NCBI RefSeq assembly: GCF_900163635.1
Contig: NZ_FUID01000028.1
Location: forward strand, 1-57,091
Direction: 5' to 3'
Length of the DNA stretch: 57,091 nucleotides
Source of the DNA: Leucobacter sp. 7(1)
GTDB lineage: Bacteria > Actinomycetota > Actinomycetes > Actinomycetales > Microbacteriaceae
Each line of letters starts with the position of its first letter. The stretch's first letter is position 1. The notes under the pieces are model-generated. The model saw only the letters and a list, made by a program, of their open reading frames with translations. It was not told where the DNA came from and did not search any database. The translations under genes were made by a program, and so were the position numbers. Of the stretch, positions 8,588 through 16,851 are shown piece after piece.

Positions 8588-9991
8588 CTAACTGGCGAGC
8601 AGCTGCGCCGCGAGCTGCAGCAGTGTTTCCTCGGTGCCGGGCCGACCGATGAGTTGCACCCCGAACGAGTGCCCTGCCTCCGTGGTTAAGATTGGCACTG
8701 CAATAGCTGGGAGACCCGACACGTTCACCATCGAGGTGTACGGCGCCCACTCGCACTGCAGCTGGTAGTCATCGTCGGGGGAGAGAGCGGTAAAAGCGCC
8801 GATCCGGGGCGGAAGCATGGCCAGACCCGGGGTGAGGACAACGTCATAGCGTGCCCACTGCGCTCGCGCGTGTGCGGCAAACGCGTGCAGCTGGGCCGCT
8901 GCCACGGCATGGTCCTCGGCCGAACGGGCGAGGGCGCGCTCGCGGAATAGGCGGGTCAGTGGCGTGAGGCGCTCAGCGCCGCCAGCCGGCAGTTCGAGGA
9001 GCGAGAGCCCCGCGGTCCACGCACGAGTGAATGCCTGCGGGTAGATCGGGTCGTAGTGAATTGCGGCGTCTTCGACGACGTGGCCGAGGCCCGAGAGGAG
9101 CTGCGCGGCGCGCTCGTGTGCCGCGCGGGCCTCGGGGGACAGTGGGGTCGGATATGCCGAAGCAAACGGTGACGCGTCCGAGATTCCGACCCGCAGGCCC
9201 CGCAGCGATTCGGCGCGCGCAACGGCGGTGACCGCGGGCTCGATGCTGCCCGCTTTTCCGGATCCCCGCATCGCGTCAAATAGCAAGGCTGCGTCCTGGG
9301 CTGTGTGCGCAATCGGCCCAGTCACGGTGAGACGTGGTGCACCGAACTCGTCGCGCACTCCGCGCGTCACATCGGAGGGGATTGCGCCGAGCCCGGGCTT
9401 CAATCCCACGAGGCCACAGGCGAGGGCAGGGATGCGGATCGAGCCGCCCCCGTCGCTGCCCGGGGCGAAGGGCAGGAGCCCTGCCGCGACGGCCGCGGCG
9501 CTTCCGCCCGAAGAGCCGCCCGCCGTGCGCTCCGGGTCGAGGGGGTTGCGTGCGGGAGGCGCGATGAGATTCTCGGAGTAGCCGGTGAGCCCGAATTCCG
9601 GCACCTGGGTCTTGCCGAGTGAGATCGCCCCCGCCCCGCGCAGCGTGTGGACGCCCGGGGCGTCGGCTTGCGCAACGGTGTGGGGGAGCGCCGCGCTGCC
9701 GTGCGTGGTGGGAGCCCCGCCGACGTCAGTGAGGTCTTTGTGCGCGAGTGGGATGCCGTGCAGCGCGGGGAGTCGGCCCCGCTCGGCTGCGGGGGTCGCG
9801 GCGAAGCGCTCGTCCGCAGCTGCGGCCGCCGCTCGGGCCTGCTCGGCGGTGATGGTGATGAACGCCCCCAGGTCAGCGCGTTCCGCGATCCGGTCGAGGA
9901 AGTGCTCGGTCACCTCGCGCGCTGAGAGGGTGCCGGCGCGGAGCTCGGCCCTGAGGACGTGTGCGGAGAAATCGGAGAGGGAAGCGCTCAC
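8588..9991 (-). CDS. Amidase signature family hydrolase
   Basis: A 467-residue amidase of the Ser-cisSer-Lys family (GatA-like fold). Lys85 lies in LAHKDLTD, the Gly/Ser-rich signature GGSSGGSAAAVAAG begins at residue 158, and the probable nucleophile is Ser184 in DGGGSIRIP. The usual D-T-G-G-S-I-R is D-G-G-G-S-I-R here. No gatB or gatC lies nearby, so a stand-alone amide hydrolase is more likely than the tRNA amidotransferase subunit. Natural substrate unknown. Confidence 0.88.
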   Translation of the reverse strand: MSASLSDFSAHVLRAELRAGTLSAREVTEHFLDRIAERADLGAFITITAEQARAAAAAADERFAATPAAERGRLPALHGIPLAHKDLTDVGGAPTTHGSAALPHTVAQADAPGVHTLRGAGAISLGKTQVPEFGLTGYSENLIAPPARNPLDPERTAGGSSGGSAAAVAAGLLPFAPGSDGGGSIRIPALACGLVGLKPGLGAIPSDVTRGVRDEFGAPRLTVTGPIAHTAQDAALLFDAMRGSGKAGSIEPAVTAVARAESLRGLRVGISDASPFASAYPTPLSPEARAAHERAAQLLSGLGHVVEDAAIHYDPIYPQAFTRAWTAGLSLLELPAGGAERLTPLTRLFRERALARSAEDHAVAAAQLHAFAAHARAQWARYDVVLTPGLAMLPPRIGAFTALSPDDDYQLQCEWAPYTSMVNVSGLPAIAVPILTTEAGHSFGVQLIGRPGTEETLLQLAAQLLAS

Positions 9992-10094
9992 GCCTCCACC
10001 CTACGCGCGAGTGCATGCCGGGTGGCGGGCTCTCGGGTACGGGGTGGCCAGATTTCGGGGGGCGAGTTGAGTGGAACCGCCTGTACCGAAATCG

Positions 10095-10157
10095 CGGAGA
10101 TTCACGCTTGCGCAGGAGATTGTTGCCCCGATGTACCACGTGGAGCGTGAATCTCCG
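10095..10157. repeat. 14-bp inverted repeat with 35-base loop
   Basis: Arms at 10095-10108 (CGGAGATTCACGCT) and 10144-10157 are exact reverse complements. The element lies in the 230-bp gap between two leftward genes, close to the 3' end of the 10222-10719 gene. It lacks a T-run. It could be a weak terminator or a remnant of a mobile repeat; the rest of the gap holds GC-rich sequence with nothing recognised. Confidence 0.45.
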
Positions 10158-10221
10158 GTCTGGTCGTGACCCCACTGTGGGGCCCGGGGCCCGGGGCCAC
10201 GTGGACTCCGCGGGGCTCTCG

Positions 10222-10719
10222 CTATGCGGCCTCGATCTTGAGGTCGAGGTACGCCTGAAGTTCGGCCTCGGTTGCGAACTCACGCAGTTCGTGGCGGAAG
10301 CCGGTGGCGGACTGCGGTGCGCGCTGTACCCAGGCGGCAATGTATGCCTCGCCTTCGCCACCCCAGGATCCACATGAAACCGCTGGTTCCGGATCGGTGC
10401 CGACTGCTCCGCAGGAGGTGCCCTCGCCCCGGGCGTTGACGATGCCGAGCATGATGCTGCCGACCTTATTCTTTGCGGCGTAGAAGAAATCACCATCGCT
10501 GGTGCGCTCGAGCAACGTGATGGTGTGGGGGACCGGGGTGAGCAACGGCTCGTTGTGGTTGGAGTTTTCGAGAACCTGGACCTGCGCGCGTTCCCACTCC
10601 GTCGGGGAATGCGGGGGCCGCTGCACGGCGTTGCAGAAGAAGAGAATCGCGAGGACGGCCGCCCCGACGATGCCTGCCCACATGGCGACTGCGGGGGCTA
10701 CGCGAGGCTGCGACGTCAT
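10222..10719 (-). CDS. Membrane-anchored hypothetical protein
   Basis: A protein of about 165 residues with one N-terminal membrane helix (about residues 12-31, AVLAILFFCNAVQ) and a soluble, probably extracytoplasmic domain. The two Cys in the C-terminal domain (TSCGAVG and AVSCGSWGG) could form a disulfide. No family recognised. It diverges from the zinc-binding lipoprotein gene with about 80 bases between them. An in-frame GTG two codons upstream (10725) is an alternative start; neither has a good ribosome binding site. Confidence 0.6.
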   Translation of the reverse strand: MTSQPRVAPAVAMWAGIVGAAVLAILFFCNAVQRPPHSPTEWERAQVQVLENSNHNEPLLTPVPHTITLLERTSDGDFFYAAKNKVGSIMLGIVNARGEGTSCGAVGTDPEPAVSCGSWGGEGEAYIAAWVQRAPQSATGFRHELREFATEAELQAYLDLKIEAA

Positions 10720-10741
10720 GGTCACAGTCTACTGGGCACTG

Positions 10742-10789
10742 TTGCGAATGGTTCTCATGAGCGGCTATAGTGATAGTCGTTCTCATTTA
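10742..10789 (+). promoter_or_regulatory. Promoter and Zur-like box of the zinc uptake operon
   Basis: A -35 hexamer TTGCGA (10742-10747) and -10 hexamer TATAGT (10766-10771) are 18 bases apart. Overlapping the downstream edge of the -10 box is an AT-rich imperfect dyad, TGATAGTCGTTCTCATTT (from 10771), resembling Fur-family (Zur) boxes. The operon encodes zinc import and Zur, so repression by Zur at this position is the simplest reading. Confidence 0.55.
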
Positions 10790-10800
10790 GAAAGTTGCTC

Positions 10801-11964
10801 ATGCCACGCTTCCCCCGCACCACCCAGCGCTCACGACACTCGCTGCGCGCCGCCGCAGCGCTCGCCGCCGGTGCCGCACTCGTCCTCTCGGGCTGCTCAG
10901 CCGACCACGGTTCAGCCGCCGCCGGCGAGGGGCTCGCGGTCGTTGCGACTACCACCCAGCTCGCTGACTTCGCACGCGAAATTGGCGGCACCGATGTGCA
11001 GGTGCGGGGGCTGCTCACGCCCGGGGGCTCGGCCCACCACTTCGATCCGACGCCCGCGGACCTCCTTGCCCTGAGCGAGGCCGACGTGCTCATCGTCAAC
11101 GGCGCGGGGCTCGAAACCTTCATCGATGACGCGGTCGAGGCCTCCGGCTTCAGCGGCGAGATCGTCACGGCCGCCGACGGCATTGACATTGATGAGGCCA
11201 CTGAGATCACCGCGGAGGGTGAGGCCGAGGCTGCGAGCGGTGTGCAGCCCGCGCATGATCATGCCGACCATGATCACGAGGGTCACGATCACGCGGCAGA
11301 GGATCACGCAGAACCCGAGCACGCGGACCATGATCATGCCGAGGAATCTCACGATCACGGTTCGGATGAGCACGCGGATCACGATCACGGCCCCACGAAC
11401 CCGCACCTGTGGACCTCCCCGCGCTACGCGGCGGACATGGCGGCCCACATCGGCGCCGAGCTCGCCCGGCTCGACCCGGCAGACGCCTCCGGCATCGAAG
11501 AGCGCACTGCGGCGTATACCGCACGGTTGGCAGCGCTGGACACCTGGGTGGCTGAGCAGTTCGCGGCGGTCCCCGAGGCGAGTCGAGTGCTTGTCAGCGG
11601 CCACGATTCTCTCCGGTACTACCTGCACGATTACGACATTGCGTTCGCTGGCGCGATTCTGCCAAGCTTCGAGGACAACGCGGAGCCGAGCGCCGCGGAC
11701 ATCGATGCCCTCGTTGCCGCGATTCAGGACCGCGGCGTCACCGCGGTGTTTGTCGAATCCTCGATGAGCCCGAAGCTGGCGCGCACGATTGCGAAGGAGG
11801 CTGGCGTGCAGGTGATCGATGCGGAGGCGCTGTACGCGGACTCACTGGGTGCTCCGGACTCAGACGGCGCGAGCTATATTGATGCAACCGTTCACAACAC
11901 GCGACTGATTCTCGACGCGTGGGGCCAGGAGGCGAGCGCACTGCCCGCAGCACTGCAGTCGTGA
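10801..11964 (+). CDS. znuA: Zinc ABC transporter substrate-binding lipoprotein (ZnuA-like)
   Basis: A 387-residue cluster A-I metal-binding lipoprotein. The signal peptide ends at the lipobox LSGC (Cys32). A His/Asp/Glu-rich loop at about residues 150-199 carries 15 histidines; such loops are known in zinc (rather than manganese) binding members and collect metal or limit uptake. The conserved ligand His follows in TNPHLW. ATG at 10801 is preferred over a TTG two codons upstream. Its stop overlaps the ATPase GTG start by GTGA. Confidence 0.9.
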   Translation: MPRFPRTTQRSRHSLRAAAALAAGAALVLSGCSADHGSAAAGEGLAVVATTTQLADFAREIGGTDVQVRGLLTPGGSAHHFDPTPADLLALSEADVLIVNGAGLETFIDDAVEASGFSGEIVTAADGIDIDEATEITAEGEAEAASGVQPAHDHADHDHEGHDHAAEDHAEPEHADHDHAEESHDHGSDEHADHDHGPTNPHLWTSPRYAADMAAHIGAELARLDPADASGIEERTAAYTARLAALDTWVAEQFAAVPEASRVLVSGHDSLRYYLHDYDIAFAGAILPSFEDNAEPSAADIDALVAAIQDRGVTAVFVESSMSPKLARTIAKEAGVQVIDAEALYADSLGAPDSDGASYIDATVHNTRLILDAWGQEASALPAALQS

Positions 11965-12746
11965 CCGCGGCACTGACGCTTACCGACGCCGCGTTTGGCT
12001 ACGGCGGGACGACGCGCGTTGACGAATTGACGCTCAGCCTGCCCGAGGGGGCGGCGCTGGCGCTGATCGGCCCGAACGGATCGGGCAAGTCGACACTATT
12101 GCGCGGCATCCTGGGCCTCGCCGATCTCACCGCGGGCAGTGTGTCGGTGCTCGGAACAACGCCGGATCGCGCCCGCCGCCTCGTCGGCTCGCTGCCCCAG
12201 GCGGACACGCGCGACACGACCCTCCCGGTGACCCTACGCCAGGTCGTCACGATGGGCCTCTACCGCTCCCGCGGATCGATGCGCCCCATTGGGCGGGCGG
12301 GGCGGGGCGCCGTTGCGAACGCGCTCGAACGTGTCGGTCTCGCGGGTTTCGCCGGGCGTCGCTTCGGGGAGCTTTCGGGCGGGCAGCAGCAGCGCGGGAT
12401 CCTCGCGCGCGCGCTCGTGTCGGATCCGAAGCTGCTGCTCCTCGACGAGCCGTTCAACGGGCTCGACCGGGAGAACCGCGAGGTGCTGTTGCAGCTTGTG
12501 CGCGAGCTGCGCGCTGAGGGACGCTCGATTGTTGTCTCGACGCACGATCTTGAGATCGCGCAGGAGGCCTGCACTCACGTGCTGTTGCTTGCGAGCGGCC
12601 ACGCGCCGAACGAGCCGGGCCACCCCGCGGGCTTCGGGCCGCTCGATGAGGCGCTCACGCTCGACGCCGTGCAACACGCCTTCCACGGCACCACCGTCGA
12701 GCTTGACGAGCACACGGTCACGACAACCCGGGAGGGCGCGGAGTGA
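11961..12746 (+). CDS. znuC: Zinc ABC transporter ATPase
   Basis: A 261-residue ABC ATPase that energises the importer. Motifs are Walker A GPNGSGKST near residue 33, Q-loop in VGSLPQADT, signature LSGGQQQRG, Walker B LLLLDEPFNGLD and the H-loop STHD. The GTG at 11961 overlaps the preceding stop; upstream in-frame codons belong to the lipoprotein gene. A C-terminal tail of about 40 residues extends beyond the core and carries several His residues. It is coupled to the permease by a GTGA overlap. Confidence 0.92.
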   Translation: MTAALTLTDAAFGYGGTTRVDELTLSLPEGAALALIGPNGSGKSTLLRGILGLADLTAGSVSVLGTTPDRARRLVGSLPQADTRDTTLPVTLRQVVTMGLYRSRGSMRPIGRAGRGAVANALERVGLAGFAGRRFGELSGGQQQRGILARALVSDPKLLLLDEPFNGLDRENREVLLQLVRELRAEGRSIVVSTHDLEIAQEACTHVLLLASGHAPNEPGHPAGFGPLDEALTLDAVQHAFHGTTVELDEHTVTTTREGAE

Positions 12747-13639
12747 TTGAGGCCGCCACCGTGCTGGGCGCGCACCACCCGGCCGAGGTGTTCGCGCTAC
12801 CGTTCATGTGGCGCGCGCTCGTGACCGTCGTGATTCTGGCAATCGCCGCGGGCGTCGTGGGCCTGTTCATCAGCTTCCGCGAGATGGAGTTTGTGAGCGA
12901 CGGGCTGGTGCACGCCGTATTCCCGGGGCTCGTCATCGGTGCGGCGCTCGGGGGATCCGCGGGCGTGCTGCCCGGTGCGGTGCTCGCGGCGATCATTTCC
13001 GCGGTGCTCTTCACCGTGCTGGAGCACCGGGCAGGGGTGGGTGCCGACGCCGCGATCGCCGTTGTGTTGACCGGGCTGTTCAGCCTAGGGATCGTGCTTG
13101 TCTCCCGGCAATCGGGCTATGTATCGCAGTTGCAGGAGCTCCTGTTCGGACGCCTCCTCACCGTGACCTCGGCGCAGCTCTGGCAGATCCTCGCGGTCGC
13201 GATCGCCGCGCTTGCCGTGGTGGCTCTGACCTGGCGGGCCCAGCTCTTCCGCGCCTTCGATGCCGCGGGCGCAGAGGCGGCGGGATTCCGCCCGCTGCGC
13301 TCGGACATCGCGCTCGGGATCGCCGTGGCACTGCTCGTGGTGGCTGGCGTCCAAGCGCTCGGCGTGCTCATGGTGCTCGCGCTGCTCACCGTCCCGATGG
13401 CCGTGGCTCGGCTTCTCACGCGCGGTTTCGCCCTGCTGATTCCGCTCGCGATTGTGATCCCGCTGCTCGCGGGCATCGCGGGGCTGTGGCTGTCATTCGA
13501 GTGGTCCGTTGAGGCCGGTGCGACGGTGTCTCCGGGTGCCGTGGTCGTGCTGCTGCTTGTCGCGGCGTACGGTGTCGCAGCGGCGGTGCGGTCGATCCGG
13601 CGCGCCCGCGCCCACCCACGACAGGCGGTGCGCGCATGA
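12743..13639 (+). CDS. znuB: Zinc/manganese ABC transporter permease 1
   Basis: A 298-residue ABC-3 family permease with about eight hydrophobic segments. The conserved FREMEFVSDGLVHAVFPGLVIG region near residue 45 and the LRSDIALGIAVALLVVAGVQALGVLMV segment fit the metal-type permeases. It starts at GTG inside the ATPase stop and overlaps the next permease by ATGA. Together with the next gene it probably forms a heterodimeric channel, since two different permeases are encoded. Confidence 0.9.
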   Translation: MIEAATVLGAHHPAEVFALPFMWRALVTVVILAIAAGVVGLFISFREMEFVSDGLVHAVFPGLVIGAALGGSAGVLPGAVLAAIISAVLFTVLEHRAGVGADAAIAVVLTGLFSLGIVLVSRQSGYVSQLQELLFGRLLTVTSAQLWQILAVAIAALAVVALTWRAQLFRAFDAAGAEAAGFRPLRSDIALGIAVALLVVAGVQALGVLMVLALLTVPMAVARLLTRGFALLIPLAIVIPLLAGIAGLWLSFEWSVEAGATVSPGAVVVLLLVAAYGVAAAVRSIRRARAHPRQAVRA

Positions 13640-14475
13640 GCTACTTCGCGGTTGCGGCCCTCGAACTCACTCTGCTCGGGCTCCTCGCCGGGCTCGCAGG
13701 CACCCTGGTGGTGCTCCGCCGGCGCTCGTTCTTCGCGGTGGCGCTGAGCCACGCAACGTTCCCGGGTGGCGTCGTGTTCGCCATCGCCGGCTGGAACCTG
13801 TTGCTCGGACAGGCCCTATTCGCCCTGGTGCTCGTGCTGCTCATGACACTGCTCGGCCGGATTCGCGGTCAGGGCCGCCAGGTCACGAGTGGGGTTGTGC
13901 TGTCCTTCGGATTTGCGCTCGGCACACTGCTCGCAAGCCTGAATCCCGGACTCGGCATCCCCGTCGAGGCGTTGCTCGTCGGTTCACCACTGAGCGTGGC
14001 GAGCGGCGACGTCGTGGCGACTGCGGCGGTACTCGTGCTCACGCTGGGGGTGCTCGCGGTGAGCTGGCGGCGGATCCTGTTCCACACCTTTGACCCTGTG
14101 GGGTTTGCGGCAGCGGGTTTCCGCAGCTGGCCCGTGGAGTTGATCGTGACCGGGGTGATCGCAGCGGCTGTGGTGGTCTCGATGCCCGCGGTTGGCGCGA
14201 TCCTTGGGGTGGCCGTCATTATCGGACCGGCAGCGACGGCCCGCGCACTCACGGATCGCCTCGAATGGATCCCGCCGATCGCGGCCGGCATCGGGGTGGG
14301 CGGCGGTCTGCTCGGCCTGTGGTTCTCGCGGGAGTTGGGTATCGCCGCCGGTGGCGCGGTCGGTCTTGTGCTTGCCGGAATCTTCCTGCTCGCGGTCGCC
14401 GTGCGCGCTGTGATCCGCAAGGCTTCGCGGCGCACGGCGGAGTTCGCTACGGTGGGGGACAGGAACCCGGCATAG
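13636..14475 (+). CDS. Zinc/manganese ABC transporter permease 2
   Basis: A 279-residue ABC-3 family permease paralogous to the one before it. It shares the FFAVALSHATFPGGVVFAIAG region (normally S-H-A-x-x-P-G) and a similar helix pattern. Having two permease genes is common in actinobacterial metal importers and suggests a heterodimer. A 10-base gap containing AGGAGGT leads to zur. Confidence 0.88.
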   Translation: MSYFAVAALELTLLGLLAGLAGTLVVLRRRSFFAVALSHATFPGGVVFAIAGWNLLLGQALFALVLVLLMTLLGRIRGQGRQVTSGVVLSFGFALGTLLASLNPGLGIPVEALLVGSPLSVASGDVVATAAVLVLTLGVLAVSWRRILFHTFDPVGFAAAGFRSWPVELIVTGVIAAAVVVSMPAVGAILGVAVIIGPAATARALTDRLEWIPPIAAGIGVGGGLLGLWFSRELGIAAGGAVGLVLAGIFLLAVAVRAVIRKASRRTAEFATVGDRNPA

Positions 14476-14485
14476 GAGGTGCGAG

Positions 14486-14896
14486 ATGCAGCCCAAGCGC
14501 AATACGTGGCAGCGTGAAGCGGTGCGTGCATCGCTCGCGGAGGCTCACGGTTTTGTGAGCGCGCAGCAGCTGCACCAGGTGCTCCGCGACGCCGGATCGA
14601 CGATCGGTCTCGCAACCGTCTATCGCAACCTCGCGAGCCTCGCCGAAACGGGTGAGGCCGACTCGCTGCAGTCGCCCGAGGGCGAGAACCTGTTCCGATC
14701 CTGCGCGACCCAGGGGCATCATCACCACCTGATCTGCCGCAGCTGCGGGGATACGCGGGAGCTCTCGGCGACGGTCGTTGAGGAGTGGACCAAGCGCGTG
14801 GGCGCCGAGCACGGCTTCACGGAGATCGAGCACGTTGTTGATCTCTTCGGGCTGTGCGAGCGGTGCCGTGCCCGCGGTGTCGCGCCCGCAGAGTAG
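14486..14896 (+). CDS. zur: Fur family zinc-responsive repressor Zur
   Basis: A 136-residue Fur family repressor. A winged helix occupies about residues 1-78 with the recognition region TIGLATVYRNLASL. The GHHHHLICRSC segment (His78-Cys87) and the second pair Cys124/Cys127 provide the structural zinc site and regulatory ligands. Its place as the last gene of the zinc importer operon identifies it as Zur rather than Fur and implies autoregulation. AGGAGGT precedes the ATG at ideal spacing. Confidence 0.9.
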   Translation: MQPKRNTWQREAVRASLAEAHGFVSAQQLHQVLRDAGSTIGLATVYRNLASLAETGEADSLQSPEGENLFRSCATQGHHHHLICRSCGDTRELSATVVEEWTKRVGAEHGFTEIEHVVDLFGLCERCRARGVAPAE

Positions 14897-14987
14897 CTCT
14901 CTTCGCGGGCCGAAGTCAGACTGGCTGGGACACTCGCGAACGCTCCGAACCTTGAATAGGCTAGACCCAACTCAGATCGGAGCATCG

Positions 14988-16148
14988 ATGAGAATTGTGC
15001 GTGTGCGTGCCAGCAATTGGCGAAACTTCAAGTCCATTGATTTCCCGCTGGACTCGAGGCTCTTCATCGTCGGCCCGAACGCCTCAGGCAAATCAAACCT
15101 GCTCGATATTCTCCGTTTTCTGGGTGAAGTCGCGACTCCCGGAGAAGGAGGCCTCACGGCCGCGGTGGAATCCCGCGGCGGCATCGGCAAAGTGCGCAGT
15201 CTATTCGCGCGTACGAATGCCAAGGGCCGCCTGATTCTCGATATCGACCTGGAGGACGAGGGGGTTGCCTGGAAGTACCGGCTCTCCATTCGGGGAGAAG
15301 GGAGCGGGCGCAATCGCCCCATCGTGGACGAGGAAACTGTGGAGCGCGACGGTGAAGTATTGCTGTCCCGTCCAGATATCCATGACCACGACGACGCCGT
15401 GCGGTTGACCCAGACCCACCTTGAGCAAGTTACTGCAAATAAATCGTTTCGCGTGGTCGCCGAGTACTTCGCCAAGGTGCGGTATTTTCACCTCGTACCG
15501 CAAGTCATCCGCGAGCCCGCGCGAGGAAGCGGCTTCCACAAGGATCCTCACGGGGGCGACTTCATTGCCCAGATTAACCAGACCCCCGCTGCAACACGAA
15601 AAGCGTGGCTGCGGCGTATTGAGACTGCCCTCAAAGCTGCGGTGCCCGAGTTCGAATCGTTGCAGGTTTCTGTCGATGCTGCGGGCCGACCACACCTTGA
15701 CGCGGGGTACCGAAACTGGCGGGCGAATCCAACTCGGCACACTGAGGTGGAGTTCTCCGATGGCACGCTCCGGCTCATCGGGCTCCTGTGGACCATCGTC
15801 AGCGCGCCGGCGAATGGTGGTGCGCTTCTCCTCGAAGAACCCGAGCTCTCGCTGAACTCGGCAATTGTCCGTGAGCTCCCGACCGTGTTGGCAACCGCGC
15901 AGCGGGATCGAGGACTCCAGGTTCTGTTGTCCACACACGCTCCGGAGCTCCTCGATGACGAGGGTGTGCGACCCTCCGAAGTGCTGGTCCTGCAGGTCAC
16001 ACCTGACGGCACAGTTGCCCAGCTGCTCTCGGATATCTCTGAGGTGCGCGACGAGCTGGCTGCCGAGTTGCCGCTCTCGGACATCGTGCACGGACTGGTG
16101 TCACGCCAGGATCTGAGCGGTTTCCTTGCGGTGGGGCGCACCCGCTAG
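14988..16148 (+). CDS. AAA (RecF/SMC-like, AAA_21) ATPase, candidate defence subunit A
   Basis: A 386-residue ATPase of the OLD/RecF type. Walker A is GPNASGKS (residues 29-36), Walker B with catalytic Glu is LLLEEPELSL near 280-289, and the H-loop-like STHAPELLD is near 314. The middle (about 80-250) holds the variable arm region. It lacks its own nuclease domain; the next gene supplies a TOPRIM-like protein and overlaps it by one base (TAGTG). This two-gene layout resembles split OLD/PARIS-like abortive infection systems. The ATG at 14988 starts the RIVRVRASNWRNF strand typical of the family; a longer frame would run through zur. TAGACC before it may be a -10 box. Confidence 0.85.
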   Translation: MRIVRVRASNWRNFKSIDFPLDSRLFIVGPNASGKSNLLDILRFLGEVATPGEGGLTAAVESRGGIGKVRSLFARTNAKGRLILDIDLEDEGVAWKYRLSIRGEGSGRNRPIVDEETVERDGEVLLSRPDIHDHDDAVRLTQTHLEQVTANKSFRVVAEYFAKVRYFHLVPQVIREPARGSGFHKDPHGGDFIAQINQTPAATRKAWLRRIETALKAAVPEFESLQVSVDAAGRPHLDAGYRNWRANPTRHTEVEFSDGTLRLIGLLWTIVSAPANGGALLLEEPELSLNSAIVRELPTVLATAQRDRGLQVLLSTHAPELLDDEGVRPSEVLVLQVTPDGTVAQLLSDISEVRDELAAELPLSDIVHGLVSRQDLSGFLAVGRTR

Positions 16149-16726
16149 TGGAGATTACGTTGGTGGTTGAGGGGGTCTCTGACCGTGAGACCGCCAAAGC
16201 AATCGTGCGGGCAGCGGGCCACGAGCCGGGGACCGTGCATGACAAAGGCGGACGGACAAAGCTCGATCGCCTTCTGAAGAATTACAATCGTGCGGCACGA
16301 CATGCGCCCTGGGTCGTGTTCAGGGATACCGACTCGCGGTGTCCCGTAGAGCTGCGGAATCGCCTACTTGCAGATATCGGAGTCACCTCCGAGCGCTTCC
16401 ACCTTCGACTGGCCCACTCCATGACCGAAGCTTGGCTGCTCGCGGACACTGTGGGCTTCGCGGAGTTCTTCAGCATCTCGCAGGCGAAACTCACCCGGAA
16501 CCCGGAGGAACTCGCACACGCCAAGCAGGAGGTGCTGCGAGTGTGCGCAGGGTCTCGCAAACGGCACGTGCGCGAAGGGATGACCGCAGGAAACGGCGAA
16601 GTTGGTCCACTGTACGTGAGCATGATCAATGAGTTTGCGAGTGAGCACTGGGACGTGCATCGCGCCATGGATCAAAGCCCGAGCCTGGCGCGTGCAGTGA
16701 GCCGCATCGCGCAGATCGCGCAGTAG
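16148..16726 (+). CDS. TOPRIM-like (DUF4276-type) protein, candidate defence effector
   Basis: A 192-residue protein. The N-terminal strand LVVEGVSDRETAKAIV carries a Glu (residue 8) in the TOPRIM position, and VVFRDTDS supplies the DxD pair (Asp60, Asp62). HSMTEAWLLAD (about 91-101) is a motif seen in DUF4276 proteins coupled to ATPases. I infer a metal-dependent nuclease or nucleic-acid-binding effector controlled by the upstream ATPase. GTG start overlaps the ATPase stop, so translation is coupled. The exact Pfam membership was not checked. Confidence 0.75.
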   Translation: MEITLVVEGVSDRETAKAIVRAAGHEPGTVHDKGGRTKLDRLLKNYNRAARHAPWVVFRDTDSRCPVELRNRLLADIGVTSERFHLRLAHSMTEAWLLADTVGFAEFFSISQAKLTRNPEELAHAKQEVLRVCAGSRKRHVREGMTAGNGEVGPLYVSMINEFASEHWDVHRAMDQSPSLARAVSRIAQIAQ

Positions 16727-16775
16727 GCGCCTGCTGTCGCACTGTCGCGGGGTGAAGTGACCCCGCATACCACGC

Positions 16776-16849
16776 AAGCCGCCCGGGCACCAGATTCGGT
16801 GCCCGGACGGCTTCGGGGTGTGGGGTGGGGGCGGCGTCGCCGCCCCCAC
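16776..16849. terminator. Two tandem hairpins between convergent genes
   Basis: The first hairpin (16776-16791 with 16798-16813) has a 16-bp stem with one mismatch. The second (16825-16835 with 16839-16849) is a perfect 11-bp GC stem with a 3-base loop. They sit between the convergent TOPRIM-like and RND genes and probably terminate both transcripts. Confidence 0.7.
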
Positions 16850-16851
16850 AG

